A DNA stretch of 64,000 nucleotides from Nannobrachium achirus (Eukaryota > Chordata > Actinopteri > Myctophiformes > Myctophidae). The DNA is taken from positions 2,108,205 to 2,172,204 of the forward strand of contig OY997650.1 of assembly GCA_963921795.1 (NCBI GenBank), written 5' to 3'. This document shows, piece by piece, positions 41,694 to 54,584 of this stretch. Numbering within the stretch: the first letter of the stretch is position 1; the number at the start of each line of letters is the position of its first letter. The position numbers were made by a program, and so were the translations under genes. The notes beneath the pieces are model-generated. The model saw nothing but the letters and a program-made list of their open reading frames with translations. It ran no database searches and was not told the DNA's origin.

Positions 41694-41717
41694 CTCCACT
41701 TCGAACAGAGGTTCGAT
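40928..41717. repeat. Long inverted repeat with microsatellite arms
   Basis: Arms about 40928-41215 and 41440-41717 are near-perfect reverse complements: aatcgaacctctgttcgaag, then (GT)n or (CA)n, then gttgatgctcagggcaggct. A loop of about 225 bases contains gggttcaattcc, a B-box-like tRNA-derived motif, and gcactggtatggaactcttg, seen again inverted at about 51490-51550. The same terminal motif begins a (GT)n tract at 18657. Confidence 0.85.
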
Positions 41718-41764
41718 TTTTTTTTTTACATACAGGTATTATTGTAGTAGACCCTCTGGACCTC

Positions 41765-41769
<5 letters not shown>

Positions 41770-41816
<47 letters not shown>
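41770..41816. repeat. (AT)n microsatellite
   Basis: About 23 AT dinucleotides. Confidence 0.95.
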
Positions 41817-41822
<6 letters not shown>

Positions 41823-43121
41823 TTATAATAATCTTATCTTATTATAAAATATTAATAGAATCATATTATAAAATGTCACAGTCCGAAAGTGTTGGTCGTC
41901 CTTAACACTTTGCCAGCCTGGCCAGAATGGCTTGTTGTGGACTAGCCGGAAATTTCTAATATTGTATTATGATCTGAGACATAATATTATGATTATAAAC
42001 ATTAGCGCACTCCCTCTCCCCCTCCAGCGGCGGCGGCGCCGCTTTGTTTTGGTTTTCATTCCCCCGGTCGTGAACTCACCATAAATCTTGATTTCCATTG
42101 GCATAGAGTGGGGATTTTGTCCGAGTTGTCTTGCCCCCCGTGGCGCTTTGCGTGCGTGATCCGTGCACATCGCCGTAAACGAATGTAATCCCGTCGATAT
42201 GAAGACCCCGTGACAACTTTGATCTGGTCGAAAACATCCCAGAGATGCGCTATGCTAACGCTTCCTCCTCCAATGTAAGTGAACGGAGAATTTGGTATAG
42301 AGAAGGGATAGTGACGTAAGCACTTCCGGTTGATGTGCAGAGAAGAATGATGCAATTGGTTAGACGGGTGGTGAGAGGAGGGAGGTTTTTTTCGATCATT
42401 ATCACTTATTTCATTTTTAATGACCTAATCCGTAAAATTACGGCTGGCTAATTCGAGTACAGATGATGTCTGGTATAGTACGGTTTTAATATTAAGTGGC
42501 TCCACGTGGCTGGGGAGGTGTTAAGGGGTTAACAGACCAAACTGCAGCTACTGTTACTACTGTTGTTTCTGGTGTATTGTTGTTGAAGGCTGTTCAACCG
42601 TTCACCTCATTTACCACCTGCTTCTAATGATATCAACGCACTTAATGCGAAATATTCACGTGCTTTCAGACTCTTCAATGCAGAAAGTATCCAGGATACT
42701 TGGATATTCAGTATCCAATAACTCACCAATGCAGAGATATTAGTAGTAAAATGTCGACATCTAGTGGTCAACCTCAGAGGAGCGCAAAAATAAAACCTGA
42801 GGTGACTCCCAGCCTCGAACCAGATGCCAAGTGTGCTCTGTTCCCCAGTGTAATGCTCCACGCCACTGACCCCGACGGAGCGGCGCGGTATTGGGCGCCG
42901 ATGAGCCCCGTGAGTCGCCACCGAGGCGAGCGCTAGCGAGCCGAGTTGCCGCGACGAGCGGTGCGAACGGCGCCCAATCCCACTCAGCCGCGTTACCGAG
43001 TTATGTGCCGTTATGGACAGAATAGTAAATATTCAGTCCCTCACTATCAACATCTACCCCACTATCCACGTCATAGATATCCACGTCATAGATAAATGCA
43101 CAAAAAAGGAGTCACTTCATC
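41817..43121. other. Unidentified sequence with two GC-rich patches
   Basis: 41990-42360 has a ggcggcggcgccgc patch. 42870-42985 holds a GC-rich imperfect palindrome (attgggcgcc... ggcgcccaat). Neither shows splice-consistent coding frames. They may be CpG-rich repeat fragments. Confidence 0.4.
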
Positions 43122-43195
43122 CGTTCATTAGCTCAGTCAGTAGAGCACGGATGCAACAAACCCACGGTTTGGGTTTGATTCCCCTGAGGGGACTA
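43122..43195 (+). ncRNA. tRNA-like sequence, probably SINE-derived
   Basis: A-box-like tagctcagtcagtagagc and B-box-like gggtttgattcccctgaggg are correctly spaced. The region between does not give a clear anticodon arm, so I read it as a tRNA-derived SINE head. Confidence 0.35.
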
Positions 43196-43899
43196 ATATT
43201 CAAGGCGAGAGATATCGGCGCATGCGTACTTCAAAGTATCCACGGAGGATACTCCTCCGTGGATACCCAGTGCATATTCTCTGCATTCAAACGTCTGAGA
43301 AATGGTGAAAAAGTCGGATTGAATGCGAAGAGAGCAGTCGGGATTGATTTTAGCTCAAGCCTCAAAAGGTAAACCTGCCCAGGACTCACTGGTAAAAATG
43401 GCAGATGTACAAGCTAACAATGTGTTGCTTCGCGCCACATTTTGATCTTGTATCTGCTGTCTTCACCACTACTTATGTATATTCATTTTTGTTGCACTTA
43501 TTATATGACTTGATTTTGTGTATTTACAACTTTTGGAGGGAAAAAAAACATTTTATTTTAAAATATATTTATTTAATGCAAGGATAATTACGTCTATCAG
43601 TGTCTTAGCACATAGGGTGTATAGTCCAGTGTCGTAAAAGTCTAATGGTTAACTTTTCTCTTCAGCCTGTAAATACGACAAGAAGCAAAAGACGCTGGTC
43701 TGGCACTCCTACTAGGATAACTACAAAACGTAACTAACTACAAAACGTAGTTACTGCACTCTGCCTTAGTAAGGCGTCAAGACATAGATTCCGATAGGGC
43801 CTATCTTTTAGTATGTTGTATAGCTTGTCGAGACGAACGTGTGGATGTGTGTGACACATTGCTGTGCGACCCCTGGAACCCTACATTTTTAGACAAATG
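43196..43899. other. Unidentified sequence with one hairpin copy
   Basis: A diverged dispersed hairpin lies at 43395-43470 (ggcagatgtacaagctaaca...). The palindrome tccacggaggatactcctcc lies near 43240. Confidence 0.5.
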
Positions 43900-46800
43900 C
43901 TAATGCTAACAACTGCTAGTGCTAACAAATGCTAATGCCAACACCAACCGCTACACAAGATGTCACACACTTAGCGAGCTGCAGGCACACTTAAAATGTC
44001 TTAGAAATGTTCTCCTTAATTCTAAATCTAATTCTAGATTTGCGATAACTCGGAAACCAATAGGTTTTAAGCGCCCGTCTTTTAGTATGTTGTATAGCTC
44101 TTCGAGAAGAACGCGTTGATATGAAATTGATTAATGATTTTTTTTCAGATTGTCTTCAAAACTCCCAAAATTACATAAGACGTCAAAACATAGATTTTAA
44201 GTCCAAAATTTCCAATAGTGAATATCTTTTGGTATGTTGTATAGCTCGTCAAGACGAACGTGTGGATGTGTGACACATTGTTGTGTGACCCCTGGAACCC
44301 TACTTTTTTTTCGACAAATGCTAATGCTAACAAATGCTAATGCTAACAACTGCTAGATTTTTCAAAGTGCGATAACTCGCGTTCGTCTCGGAAACCAATA
44401 GGTTTTAATCGCCCGTATTTTAGTATGTTGTATAGCTCTTCGAGACGAACGCATGGATATGAAATTATTATTATTATTTTTTTCAGATTGTCTTCGAAAC
44501 TCCCAAAATTACATAAGACTATAGTAAGGCGTCAAAACATAGATTTTAAGTCCTAAATTTCCGATAGTGCCTATCTTTTGGTATGTTGTATAGCTCGTTG
44601 AGACGAACATGTGGATGTGTGACACAATGCTGTGTGACCCCTGGAACCCTATTTTTTTTTCGACAAATGCTAATGCTAACAACTGTAGTATGTTGTAAAG
44701 CTCTTCGAGACGAACGTGTGGATATGAAAAGTATTCACTTTTTTCAGATTGTCTTCAAAATCCCCAAAATTACATAAGACTATAGTAAGGCGTCAAAATA
44801 TAGATTTTAAGTCCAAAATTTCCAATAGTGAATATCTTTTGGTATGTTGTATAGCTCGTCAAGACGAACTTGTGGATGTGTGAGACATTGCTGTGTGACC
44901 CCTGGAACCCTACTTTTTTTTCGACAAATGCTAATGCTAACAAATGCTAATGCTAACAACTGCTAGATTTTTCAAAGTGCGATAACTCGTACACCAATAG
45001 GTTTTAAGCGCCCGTCTTTTAGTATGTCGTAAAGCTCTTTGAGACGAACGCGTGGATATGAAAAGTATTCACTTTTTTCAGATTGTCTTCAAAACCCCCA
45101 AAATTACATAAGACAGTAAGGCATCAAAATATAGATTTTAAGTCCAAAATTTCCGATAGTGAATATCTTTTAGTATGTTGTATAGCCCGTCGAGACGAAC
45201 GTGTGGATGTGTGAGACATTGCTGTGTGACCCCTGGAACCCTACTTTTTTGTACAAAATGCTAATGCTAACAATTGCTAGATTTTTCAAAGTGTGATAAC
45301 TCGTACACCAATAGGTTTTAAGCGCCCGTCTTTTAGTATGTTGTATAGCTCTTCGAGACGAACGCGTGGATATGTAATTTATTCATTTTTTTTAGATTGT
45401 CTTCAAAACCCCCAAAATTACATAAGACGCCAAAAGGCGTCAAAACATAGATTTTAAGTCCAAAATTTCCGATAGTGAATATTTTTTGGTATGTTGTATA
45501 GCTCGTCGAGTCGAACGTGTGGATGTGTGACACATTGCTGTGCGACCCCTGGAACCCAAATTTTTTAGACAAATGCTAATGCTAACAATTGCTAGTGCTA
45601 ACAAATGCTAATGCTAACACCAACCGCTACACAAGGTTGCACACACTTAGCGAGCTGCAGGCACACTTAAAATGTCTTCGAAATGTTCTCCTTAATTCCA
45701 ATTCTAATTCTAGATTTGCGATAACTCGTACACCAATAGGTTTTAAGTGCCCGTCTTTTAGTATGTTGTAAAGCTCTTCGAGACGAACACGTGGAAATGA
45801 AAAGTATTGACTTTTCTCAGATTGTCTTCAAAACCCCCAAAATTACATAAGACTATAGTAAGGCGTCAAAACATAGATTTTAAGTCCAAATTTTCCGATA
45901 GTGAATATCTTTTGGTATGTTGTATAGCTCGTCGAGACGAACGTGTGGATGTGTGAGACATTGCTGTGTGACCCCTGGAACCCTACTTTTTTTCGACAAA
46001 TGCTAATGCTAACAAATGCTAATGCTAACAACTGCTAGATTTTTCAAAGTGCGATAACTCGTACACCAATAGGTTTTAAGCGCCCGTCTTTTAGTATGTT
46101 TTAAAGCTCTTCGAGACGAACGCGTGGATATGAAAAGTATTTACTTTTTTTAGATTGTCTTCAAAACCCCCAAAATTACATAAGACTATAGTAAGGCGTC
46201 AAAACATAGATTTTAAGTCAAAATTTCTGATAGTGAATATCTTTTGGTATGTTGTATAGCTCGTCGAGACGAACGTTTGGATGTGTGAGACATTGCTGTG
46301 TGACCCCTGGAACCACAGATATAAAAAGCTAGATACCTCCTCCGCCGCTGCAGTTCATTAGCGCGACTGGTCAAACACCTCTGGCGGAAGTGCATAACTG
46401 TGGAACTGCGGAAGGCACTCTGCCCCCTCCAATGGGAAAGAGGGAGTCCTGCCAGTCCTGCATCTGATTGGCCTACCGAGCTTCCCATTCTGTGACGCAC
46501 AAGGAAGCGTCCTTCAGAATTCCCAAGAGCCCCGCCTCAGAATTCTGGAGGCTTGCGTAGAGTTATTGGGAGGCTTGCCAGGAGTCTTGGACCAGCACCC
46601 CCCAGCCGGAAGAGGCGTCTACCTTTCTATGTCTGTGCCTGGAACCCTACTTTTTTTTCGACAAATGCTAATGCTAACAAATGCTAATGCTAACAACTGC
46701 TAGATTTTTCAAAGTGCGATAACTCGTACACCAATAGGTTTTAAGCGCCCGTCTTTTAGTATGTTGTAAAGCTCTTCGAGACGAACACGTGGATATGAAA

Positions 46801-47053
46801 AGTATTCACTTTTTTCAGATTGTCTTCAATACCCCCAAAATTACATAAGACTATAGTAAGGCGTCAAAATATAGATTTTAAGTCCAAAATTTCCAATAGT
46901 GAATATCTTTTGGTATGTTGTATAGCTCGTCAAGACGAACGTGTGGATGTGTGAGACATTGCTGTGTGACCCCTGGAACCCTACCTTTTTCGACAAATGC
47001 TAATGCTAAAAAATGCTAATGCTAACAACTGCTAGATTTTTCAAAGTGCGATA
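43900..47053. repeat. About 330-bp dimeric satellite array, left part
   Basis: Each unit joins two related halves: 'aataggttttaagcgcccgt...tagtatgttgta...cttcgagacgaacgcg' and 'atagattttaagtccaaaat...ggtatgttgtatagctcgtcg', then gacccctggaaccctac and TGCTAA repeats. The phrase gataactcg recurs at about 44042, 44372, 44981, 45295, 45719, 46053 and 46709. A longer variant unit contains gcacacacttagcgagctgc, shared with 22080. Confidence 0.9.
46317..46640. other. Insertion inside the satellite
   Basis: About 320 bases of GC-richer DNA break a unit between repeated 'cctggaacc' phrases. No coding frame or terminal repeat that I can define. Confidence 0.6.
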
Positions 47054-47968
47054 ACCAAGCCCCCAGAACCCTGGGGGCGCTTTGAAGCAAAAAGTACATG
47101 GTGGCCGTTTGAGGTATGGCAGTTGGGTCAACTATTCATAAATCTCATGAACGCGCCTTTTGGCTCCACCCCCTCCACTCCAGAAAGCTGAATCCTCTGT
47201 TCCTCTCCGGAGCGGAGAGCACCGCACCGCAGCAGACCGCATTAAACCAGGAAATAACCATAGCGACTTCTTCTTATTACTTCTTATTCTGTGTTTATTA
47301 AATATAGATACCTTCCCAAATCTCTTAGTTACAACAATATTGTTCTTATAAAACTGTTGGTTTACTCATTAGTATTAGTTATTACGATTTTCGCGTTTTG
47401 TCATCTTGACAGAGGCTGTCTGCCATTGACTTTGCATTGGGTTCTGAAAAGTCCGATCTTTTTTTTAAATAGAAGCTTTACGTGAAATGTTAATGAAGAT
47501 TTACTATCAAAATGGGTATTTAAATGCGATACATACATGGTTTGATAACCCACAAGTAGGCGAAAGCCATTTCTGAGTAGGCCTGTCTGTCTCATAGAGT
47601 TATAAGTGGGTCTGTCTCATGGCCTGTCTCCATCACTCTGTCTGTGACACTTACAAATGCGTAATTAAATGTATTCATTTTGGACAAAGTGCATCTAATG
47701 CATAGAGTATATATATATAATATCTAATGTGGATTTCAAAGAATGTCTCTATATGTCAACACACTGTCATCTAATAAAAATACTCTATTTCAATTCAGAC
47801 TGTAGCTACTATATGAATTATATTTAAACTTGTTTCTGGAACAGAACACAACTCTAGGCTTGTCTAGAACAGACCAGTAACTTTAACTATGACTCGTTTC
47901 ACCCAAGGAATCCATGCAAAATGCTAAGATTACCACACTGAATGACAACACAGTTTGATATTGTAAAT
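47054..47968. other. Non-satellite sequence, no feature seen
   Basis: The satellite stops abruptly at 47053. The following sequence shows no exon or RNA signal. Confidence 0.5.
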
Positions 47969-48403
47969 CAGGGGTCTTCAACGTTTTCAGGCAACGGACC
48001 CAGATGAGATAGAGATGAAGCAGGGACCCCCACAACCTTTTCATAGATTCCATATAGTTTAATCGCCTGACCGCACAATCATCAGTGTATTTTGGATTCA
48101 TGTCAATTTGTGTTTTCAGATATTTAACCACTTGAACCGTCAATACTTAATAAGCTTCACTTTCACTCTGTAATTAGTCTGCTCTTTTTCCCCTCTACAC
48201 CAAAGCCCTTTGCCAAAAATAGCAGATCTACAAGCTCACAGTGAGCTTGTAGATCGGCTATTTTTGTCTAAAGTTCTCAGAATAAGGACACTAGGGTTCA
48301 AGTGGAATAGAAAAAAGTTTCTATCACACAAAGATTTGGAGGACCCCCTATAGTAACTCTGAGGACCCCCTAGGGGTCCCGGACCCCCTGTTGAAGACCC
48401 CTG
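47969..48403. mobile_element. hAT-type MITE (CAGGGGTCTTCAAC family), third copy
   Basis: Same ends as 10721-11199, flanked by perfect 8-bp repeats TTGTAAAT at 47961-47968 and 48404-48411. A compact dispersed hairpin lies at 48219-48268. Confidence 0.9.
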
Positions 48404-48804
48404 TTGTAAATAATGGGAGAGTCCAAAATACCACTTCTATCCAAAGCAAGAACTTATGTCATGATAGTTGATAAACAAGTGTGCATGCAACATTGGAACT
48501 GGAGCACTCACTGTACACTCAATCAGTGTACAGTGATCAAATTGTCAACCCACCTAAAATCATTTTCAGTTTATACAGCTGGAGATACAGACACCTGTTG
48601 CTGTACACATACTCTTATGGTAATGATTGCTATCAGAATATAGAGCTTTATTATAATTATACATTGTTCATACCATGTTGAAAATACATTTCTGAAACAA
48701 CAGAATACATTCCCAGCCAATTCCCAGCCAGCCAGATCATCTTTTTGATCATATTCCATCACATTATTTTAACACCTGTGCAGTCAAATATCTGTACCTG
48801 AAAG

Positions 48805-49040
48805 ATGATGAAACTACAACTACAGCTTGTAGTAGGCAGTAGGCAGCTTGTACTCAGAGCTGAGAGGATGAGAGCTGTCCATACCAATGGACTTGGCTTT
48901 CTTAAGCACCTGCCTTTGGTAGACTTGATCCAGGCTACTGAAGTCTACTCCAGCTATCTTTGAAGCCGTTCTCACAATTCTCCTAAGGTGATTTTTGTCC
49001 TTTACGTTCAGGTTTCCATATACCAACAAATGATGGAGAA
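48805..49040 (-). mobile_element. Non-LTR retrotransposon C-terminal fragment, antisense
   Basis: The minus-strand frame reads YGNLNVKDKNHLRRIVRTAS, KIAGVDFSSLDQVYQRQVLK and DSSHPLSSEYKLP, matching the C-terminal end of fish LINE ORF2 proteins. Truncated near the assembly gap. Confidence 0.75.
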
Positions 49041-49089
49041 GGAGAGTATTGACTCAATAAAAGCACTGTAGAACAGTTTCATTAAGGAT

Positions 49090-49289
49090 NNNNNNNNNNN
49101 NNNNNNNNNNNNNNNNNNNNNNNNNNNNNNNNNNNNNNNNNNNNNNNNNNNNNNNNNNNNNNNNNNNNNNNNNNNNNNNNNNNNNNNNNNNNNNNNNNNN
49201 NNNNNNNNNNNNNNNNNNNNNNNNNNNNNNNNNNNNNNNNNNNNNNNNNNNNNNNNNNNNNNNNNNNNNNNNNNNNNNNNNNNNNNNNN
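49090..49289. other. Assembly gap (200 N)
   Basis: Run of N; the true length is unknown if 200 is a placeholder. Confidence 0.99.
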
Positions 49290-51250
49290 ATTATAGCTCT
49301 ATGGCGATAACTCGTACACCAATAGGTTTTAAGCGCCCGTCTTTTAGTATGTTGTAAAGCTCTTCGAGACGAACACGTGGATATGAAAAGTATTCACTTT
49401 TTTCAGATTGTCTTCAATACCCCCAAAATTACATAAGACTATAGTAAGGCGTCAAAATATAGATTTTAAGTCCAAAATTTCCAATAGTGAATATCTTTTG
49501 GTATGTTGTATAGCTCGTCAAGACGAACGTGTGGATGTGTGAGACATTGCTGTGTGACCCCTGGAACCCTACCTTTTTCGACAAATGCTAATGCTAAAAA
49601 ATGCTAATGCTAACAACTGCTAGATTTTTCAAAGTGCGATAACTCGTACACCAATAGGTTTTAAGCGCCCGTCTTTTAGTATGTTTTAAAGCTATTCGAG
49701 ACGAACGCGTGGATATGTAATGTATTCATTTTTTTCAGATTGTCTTCAAAACCCCCAAAATTACATAAGACTACAGTAAGGCGTCAAAACATAGATTTTA
49801 AGTCCCAAATTTCCGATAGTGAATATCTTTTGGTATGATGTATAGCTCGTCGAGACGAACGTGTGGATGTGTGAGACATTGCTGTGTGACCCCTGGAACC
49901 CAAATTTTTTCGACAAATGCTAATGCTAACAAATGCTAATGCTAACAACTGCTAGATTTTTCAAAGTGTGATAACTCGTACACCAATAGGTTTTAAGCGC
50001 CCGTCTTTTAGTATGTTGTATAGCTCTTCGAGACGAACGCGTGGATATGTAATGTATTCATTTTTTTAGATTGTCTTCAAAACCCCCAAAATTACATAAG
50101 ACTATATATAGTAAGGCGTCAAAACATAGATTTTAAGTCCAAAATTTCCGATAGTGAATATTTTTTGGTATGTTGTATAGCTCGTCGAGACGAACGTGTG
50201 GATGTGTGACAAATTGCTGTGCGACCCCTGGAACCCTCATTTTTTAGACAAATGCTAATGCTAACAACTGCTAGTGCTAACAAATGCTAATGCTAACACC
50301 AACCGCTACACAAGGTTGCACACACTTAGCGAGCTGCAGGCACACTTAAAATGTCTTAGAAATGTTCTCCTTAATTCTAAATCTAATTCTAGATTTGCGA
50401 TAACTCGGAAACCAATAGGTTTTAAGCGCCCGTCTTTTAGTATGTTATATAGCTCTTCGAGACGAACGCGTTGATATGAAATTTTTTTTTTTTTCAGATT
50501 GTCTTCAAAACTCCCAAAATTACACAAGACGTCAAAACATAGATTTTAAGTCCAAAATTTCCGATAGTGAATATCTTTTGGTAACAGTATAGCTCGTCGA
50601 GACGAACGTGTGGATGTGTGACACATTGTTGTATGACTCCTGGAACCATACTTTTTTTTCGACAAATGCTAATGCTAACAAATGCTAATGCTAACAACTG
50701 CTAGATTTTTCAAAGTGCGATAACTCGTACACCAATAGGTTTTAAGCGCCCGTCTTTAGTATGTTGTATAGCTCTGCGAGACGAACGCGTGGATATGTAA
50801 TTTTTTATTTTTTTTAGATTGTCTTCAAAACCCCCAAAATTACATAAGACTAGAGTAAGGCGTCAAAACATAGATTTTAAGTCAAAATTTCCGATAGTGA
50901 ATATCTTTTGGTATGTTGTATAGCTCGTCGAGACGAACGTGTGGATGTGTGAGACATTGCTGTGTGACCCCTGGAACCCTACTTTTTTGACAAATGCTAA
51001 TGCTAACAAATGCTAATGCTAACAATTGCTAGATTTTTCAAAGTGCGATAACTTGTACACCAATAGGTTTTAAGCGCCTGACGAACGCGTGGATGTGTAA
51101 TTTATTCATTGTTTTCAGATTGTTTTCAAAACCCCCAAAATTACATAAGACTATAGTATGTCGTCAAAACATCGATTTTACGTCTTAATTTTTTCCAATA
51201 GTGCCCATCTTTTAGTATGTTGTATAGCTCGTCGAGACGAACGTGTGGAT
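49290..51250. repeat. About 330-bp dimeric satellite array, right part
   Basis: Units as at 43900-47053, with gataactcg at about 49303, 49638, 49970, 50398, 50718 and 51044. The first unit after the gap appears identical to 46709-47053, private variants included. Confidence 0.9.
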
Positions 51251-52195
51251 GTTAGACCCTCCAGAAAAACGCGGGCAAAAATCCTTGATTATGCTGTGAA
51301 TTATGCGTTTTTTTTTGTGAATGTATGCGGTGAAAATGCGAAACTATGCGACATATGCGGGAACTTGTGAAAGTTGCGAGAAAATGTGAAATTATGCGAA
51401 ATATGCTTTTATATACTTTTTTTATAGAGATCCACTACAGTATTATTATATATATTATTATATAATACTCACTTGAACAACTAAATGAGCAGGGCACCGC
51501 AGGGAATTGAACCCCGTCCCGGTAAACCAGAAGTCCCACACCAGTGCCTTTTATTTTATTTTTTTGTTATTTAACAAATCACATACATTTCAGTAAAGTC
51601 ACTTCTAAATTGACATTGTAGGCATTTATCAGACACCGTTTATCCAGAGTTGACTTACAATAACCAATGTAAACCGATACATGGAATGCATAGAGACAAT
51701 GTAGCCCCTCAGTAAACTAGAATCACAGGTTAACCAAGAAACAGCAGGTTAAACAATATCAAAATGCAGGACATTGATTATATTGTCCAATCTGAAAAGG
51801 ACAGATGAGGTACATTGAACTCAAATGTAATTTTGGGGTTACAGAAAAGATTTTAAAATCCAATGAACTCACGAATTTTGGGATTACAGAAAAACAGGTG
51901 GCAAAAGTTCCAAAAAAAAATGAAAAATACAAGTGAAATAAAAACAGGAACAGGCTCTGATAATGAGCCTATACTTATTACAATACAATTTTAATTAAAC
52001 AGCACCCTTCAAAATAAAATATTTGAGTTGGTGTAAAATGAAGTAAAAGTAACAATAAATGAAGTTAAAAGTTAAAACAATGCTTTACAACTTAAGGCAA
52101 GGCTTAAGGTGCTTGGCACAAACCATTGTGTTTCGATAATTTCCAAATGATATTGTCCATCACAGGCTATTATAAGTGATTAAAAAAGAAAAATT
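51251..52195. other. Repeat fragments
   Basis: Begins with 'ccctccagaaaaacgcgggc' and reiterated 'atgcgaaa' text, typical of a dispersed repeat. 51490-51550 is the inverted tRNA-like loop segment of 41215-41275. No gene. Confidence 0.5.
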
Positions 52196-52860
52196 CTAAG
52201 AAAGGTGTGCCTGCAGCTCGCTAAGTGTGTGCAACCTTTTTAGCATTAACATCAACATCCTGCATTAGCATTAGAATTGTTAACATTAGCATTGTTAGCA
52301 TTAAAATTGTTATTGGCATTAGCTTTTGCATTTTTAACCATAGCATTAGCATGTTTAGCATTAGCATGTTTAGCATTAGCATTTGTTAACATTAGTTCAT
52401 TTTAGCATTAGCATTTGTTAGCATTATAATTTTAGCTTAGCATTAGTGGAAGTAGCGGTTAGCATTAGCGGTTAGCCGTTGGGACTGTGGGACCACCCAC
52501 CGAGTTTGAGACCAGTAACATGTTGGGAAGTGACGTTATGGCTGTTTCAAGCCCAGCCAATAGGAGGCAGAGGGGGTGGGGCTTAAACAATTACAGATCA
52601 TTCCTATTGGCTGTGTAAGTACACACAGCGAGTTTCGAGGCGGTACCATGCTGCGAACTGGAGTTATAGCTGTTTAAAGCTCAGCCAATAGGATGATAGG
52701 GTGGGGCTTAAAGAGGGGGCGGGACATAAGTAAGAAGTCCCTATTGGCCATTTAAGTACAGACACCAAGTTTGAAGACGGTGCCATGCAGTGAAATGGAG
52801 TAATGGCTGTTTAAAGCCCAGCCAATAGGAATACAGAAGGGCGGGGCTTAATCTAATCCT
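52196..52860. repeat. Inverted copy of the 21060-22130 TGCTAA/CCAATAGG repeat
   Basis: Starts gtgcctgcagctcgctaagt, then TTAGCA repeats (52250-52470), then 'agcccagccaataggaggca' units. It is the reverse complement in order and content of 21060-22130. Confidence 0.8.
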
Positions 52861-54440
52861 AGTCTTGCACGCGCGCACACCAGTCATGTTGCCATACCTT
52901 ACCAACAGGCATGATACATTTATTTTAAGAAGTACATTTAATTTTTTCCTCACGTTTCTATAATGGTTTCTTAGGCTGGATATGGCAGCCTGGAACGGTT
53001 GTTCAAGTGCATTGCACCTGTGCAGCTGACCTGCAGAACCTGGGAATATACCATTTTGTCAAAATGGGGAGAATAAAAGTGTGGAGAATATGATTATAAT
53101 ACCTTGTTAAAGTGACCATTTTGCATTTGTAGTTATTTCACTGTAATTTAACATTCATGGATTTATATTTAAAAGTAACTTTTATTTGTCCCCCTGGACC
53201 TAGGGTATGGCAGCTGCATACCCCTGCCATACCCAATTGACGCCCCTGCCTGACGAGCACTAAGAGTTGAGGCCTTACATTTTGTATAACACGGTTCTGT
53301 TGTGAAGATAGCAGATCTACACGCTCACGACCTACGTTGTGAGCGTGTAGATCGCCATTTTCACAATTTCAGCCTCTAATATTTCATGAATTGGCCAATG
53401 TTTATTTGTCATTTTAGAGGTATTAAAAGTCCTTAAAGTGTCACTTTATAAATGTGCAGACTTCTATACTTAAACTTTATGCTGGTTTTGTTGAGAGAGA
53501 AAACAATGTTGCACATTAAGTTAATCATCTGGGGACCCCCTAAACTAATTTGGGGACCCCCCCCAGGGGGTTTCTAGGGTTTTCTTGGGCTGGATATGGC
53601 AGCCTGGAACGGTTGTTCAAGTGCAGCTAAACTTGGCATGTTAGTAAACGTGTCACAATTAACAATAATGCACCTGTGCAGCTGACCTGCGGAAACTGGG
53701 AATATACCATTCTGTCAAGATGGGGAGATACAATTATAATACCTTTTTAAAGCTATACTGTGTAAGATGCCCAACTAGTGGTCATTAGCCCTATAGCAAA
53801 CCGCGGTCGCGTCCGCGTCTTTCGGCCGTTTTTCGTACCTTCAGACCCCCGCGTCTGCCTCCACCTCGCTGAGATCTATCTTTTGAGGGGTCCCTTGTTC
53901 CTGTGCGTTCAGTAATTCCAGAGATACGGACTCCTTCACCCTGCCTGGTAGGCGAAATTACCTAGAGAAGGGATGGTACAAACGGGCGACAACAAATATG
54001 GCTGCCATAGCGACCCCACTTCAAGATGCGCTGTGATTGGCCGGCAGTTGTATAACCCTCGCTGTGATTGGCCGGTAGAGTGATGACGCAATTTTGGCGC
54101 GAGATCCGGTCCCCGGCAAGGATCGCAGTTTACATATATAGAGAAGGCTTTACAGGCTGAAATTCACGGAGTGGGTGTTCTAAAACTTTAGCGATTTAAC
54201 AGTTAGGACAATTTTAAGATTTGTTTTATAAAAAAAGTTACATGGTACAACTTTAAAGTGACCATTTTGTTACATTTTGCATTTGTAGTTATTTTACTGT
54301 AATTTAACAACATAATAACCAGCACAGATAGACAAAGAGACATTGGTGGATTTATATTTAAAAGTAACTTTTATTTCCCCCCCTGGACCCAGGGTATGGC
54401 AGCTGCATACCCCTGCCATACCCAATTGACGCCCCTGGCC
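52861..54440. repeat. Direct repeats around a nested MITE
   Basis: 52970-53250 is repeated in pieces at 53578-53750 and 54253-54440 (ggctggatatggcagcctgg; gggtatggcagctgcatacc). A dispersed hairpin lies at 53305-53370. Confidence 0.75.
53751..54252. mobile_element. TTAA-flanked MITE with a paralogous empty site
   Basis: Bounded by TTAA at 53747-53750 and 54253-54256. The repeat copy at 53100-53125 reads ccttgttaaagtgaccattt with one TTAA, the uninserted state. No coding capacity recognised. Confidence 0.75.
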
Positions 54441-54584
54441 TGAAAGGTTTGAGGACCACTGCTCCCCCTCCAAGTTTGTGTTGACAATAACAACAAGTTT
54501 CAGAAATAAAACAACATTGTTGGCTAAATGTACATACTGTACATGATGATAAACACACTTGCAAATTAAGGTAATTGCATTTAA

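Noticed and set aside
42607..42936. Open frames on both strands in a GC-rich patch
   Set aside because: No family motif, no splice signals, and the patch looks palindromic and repeat-derived.
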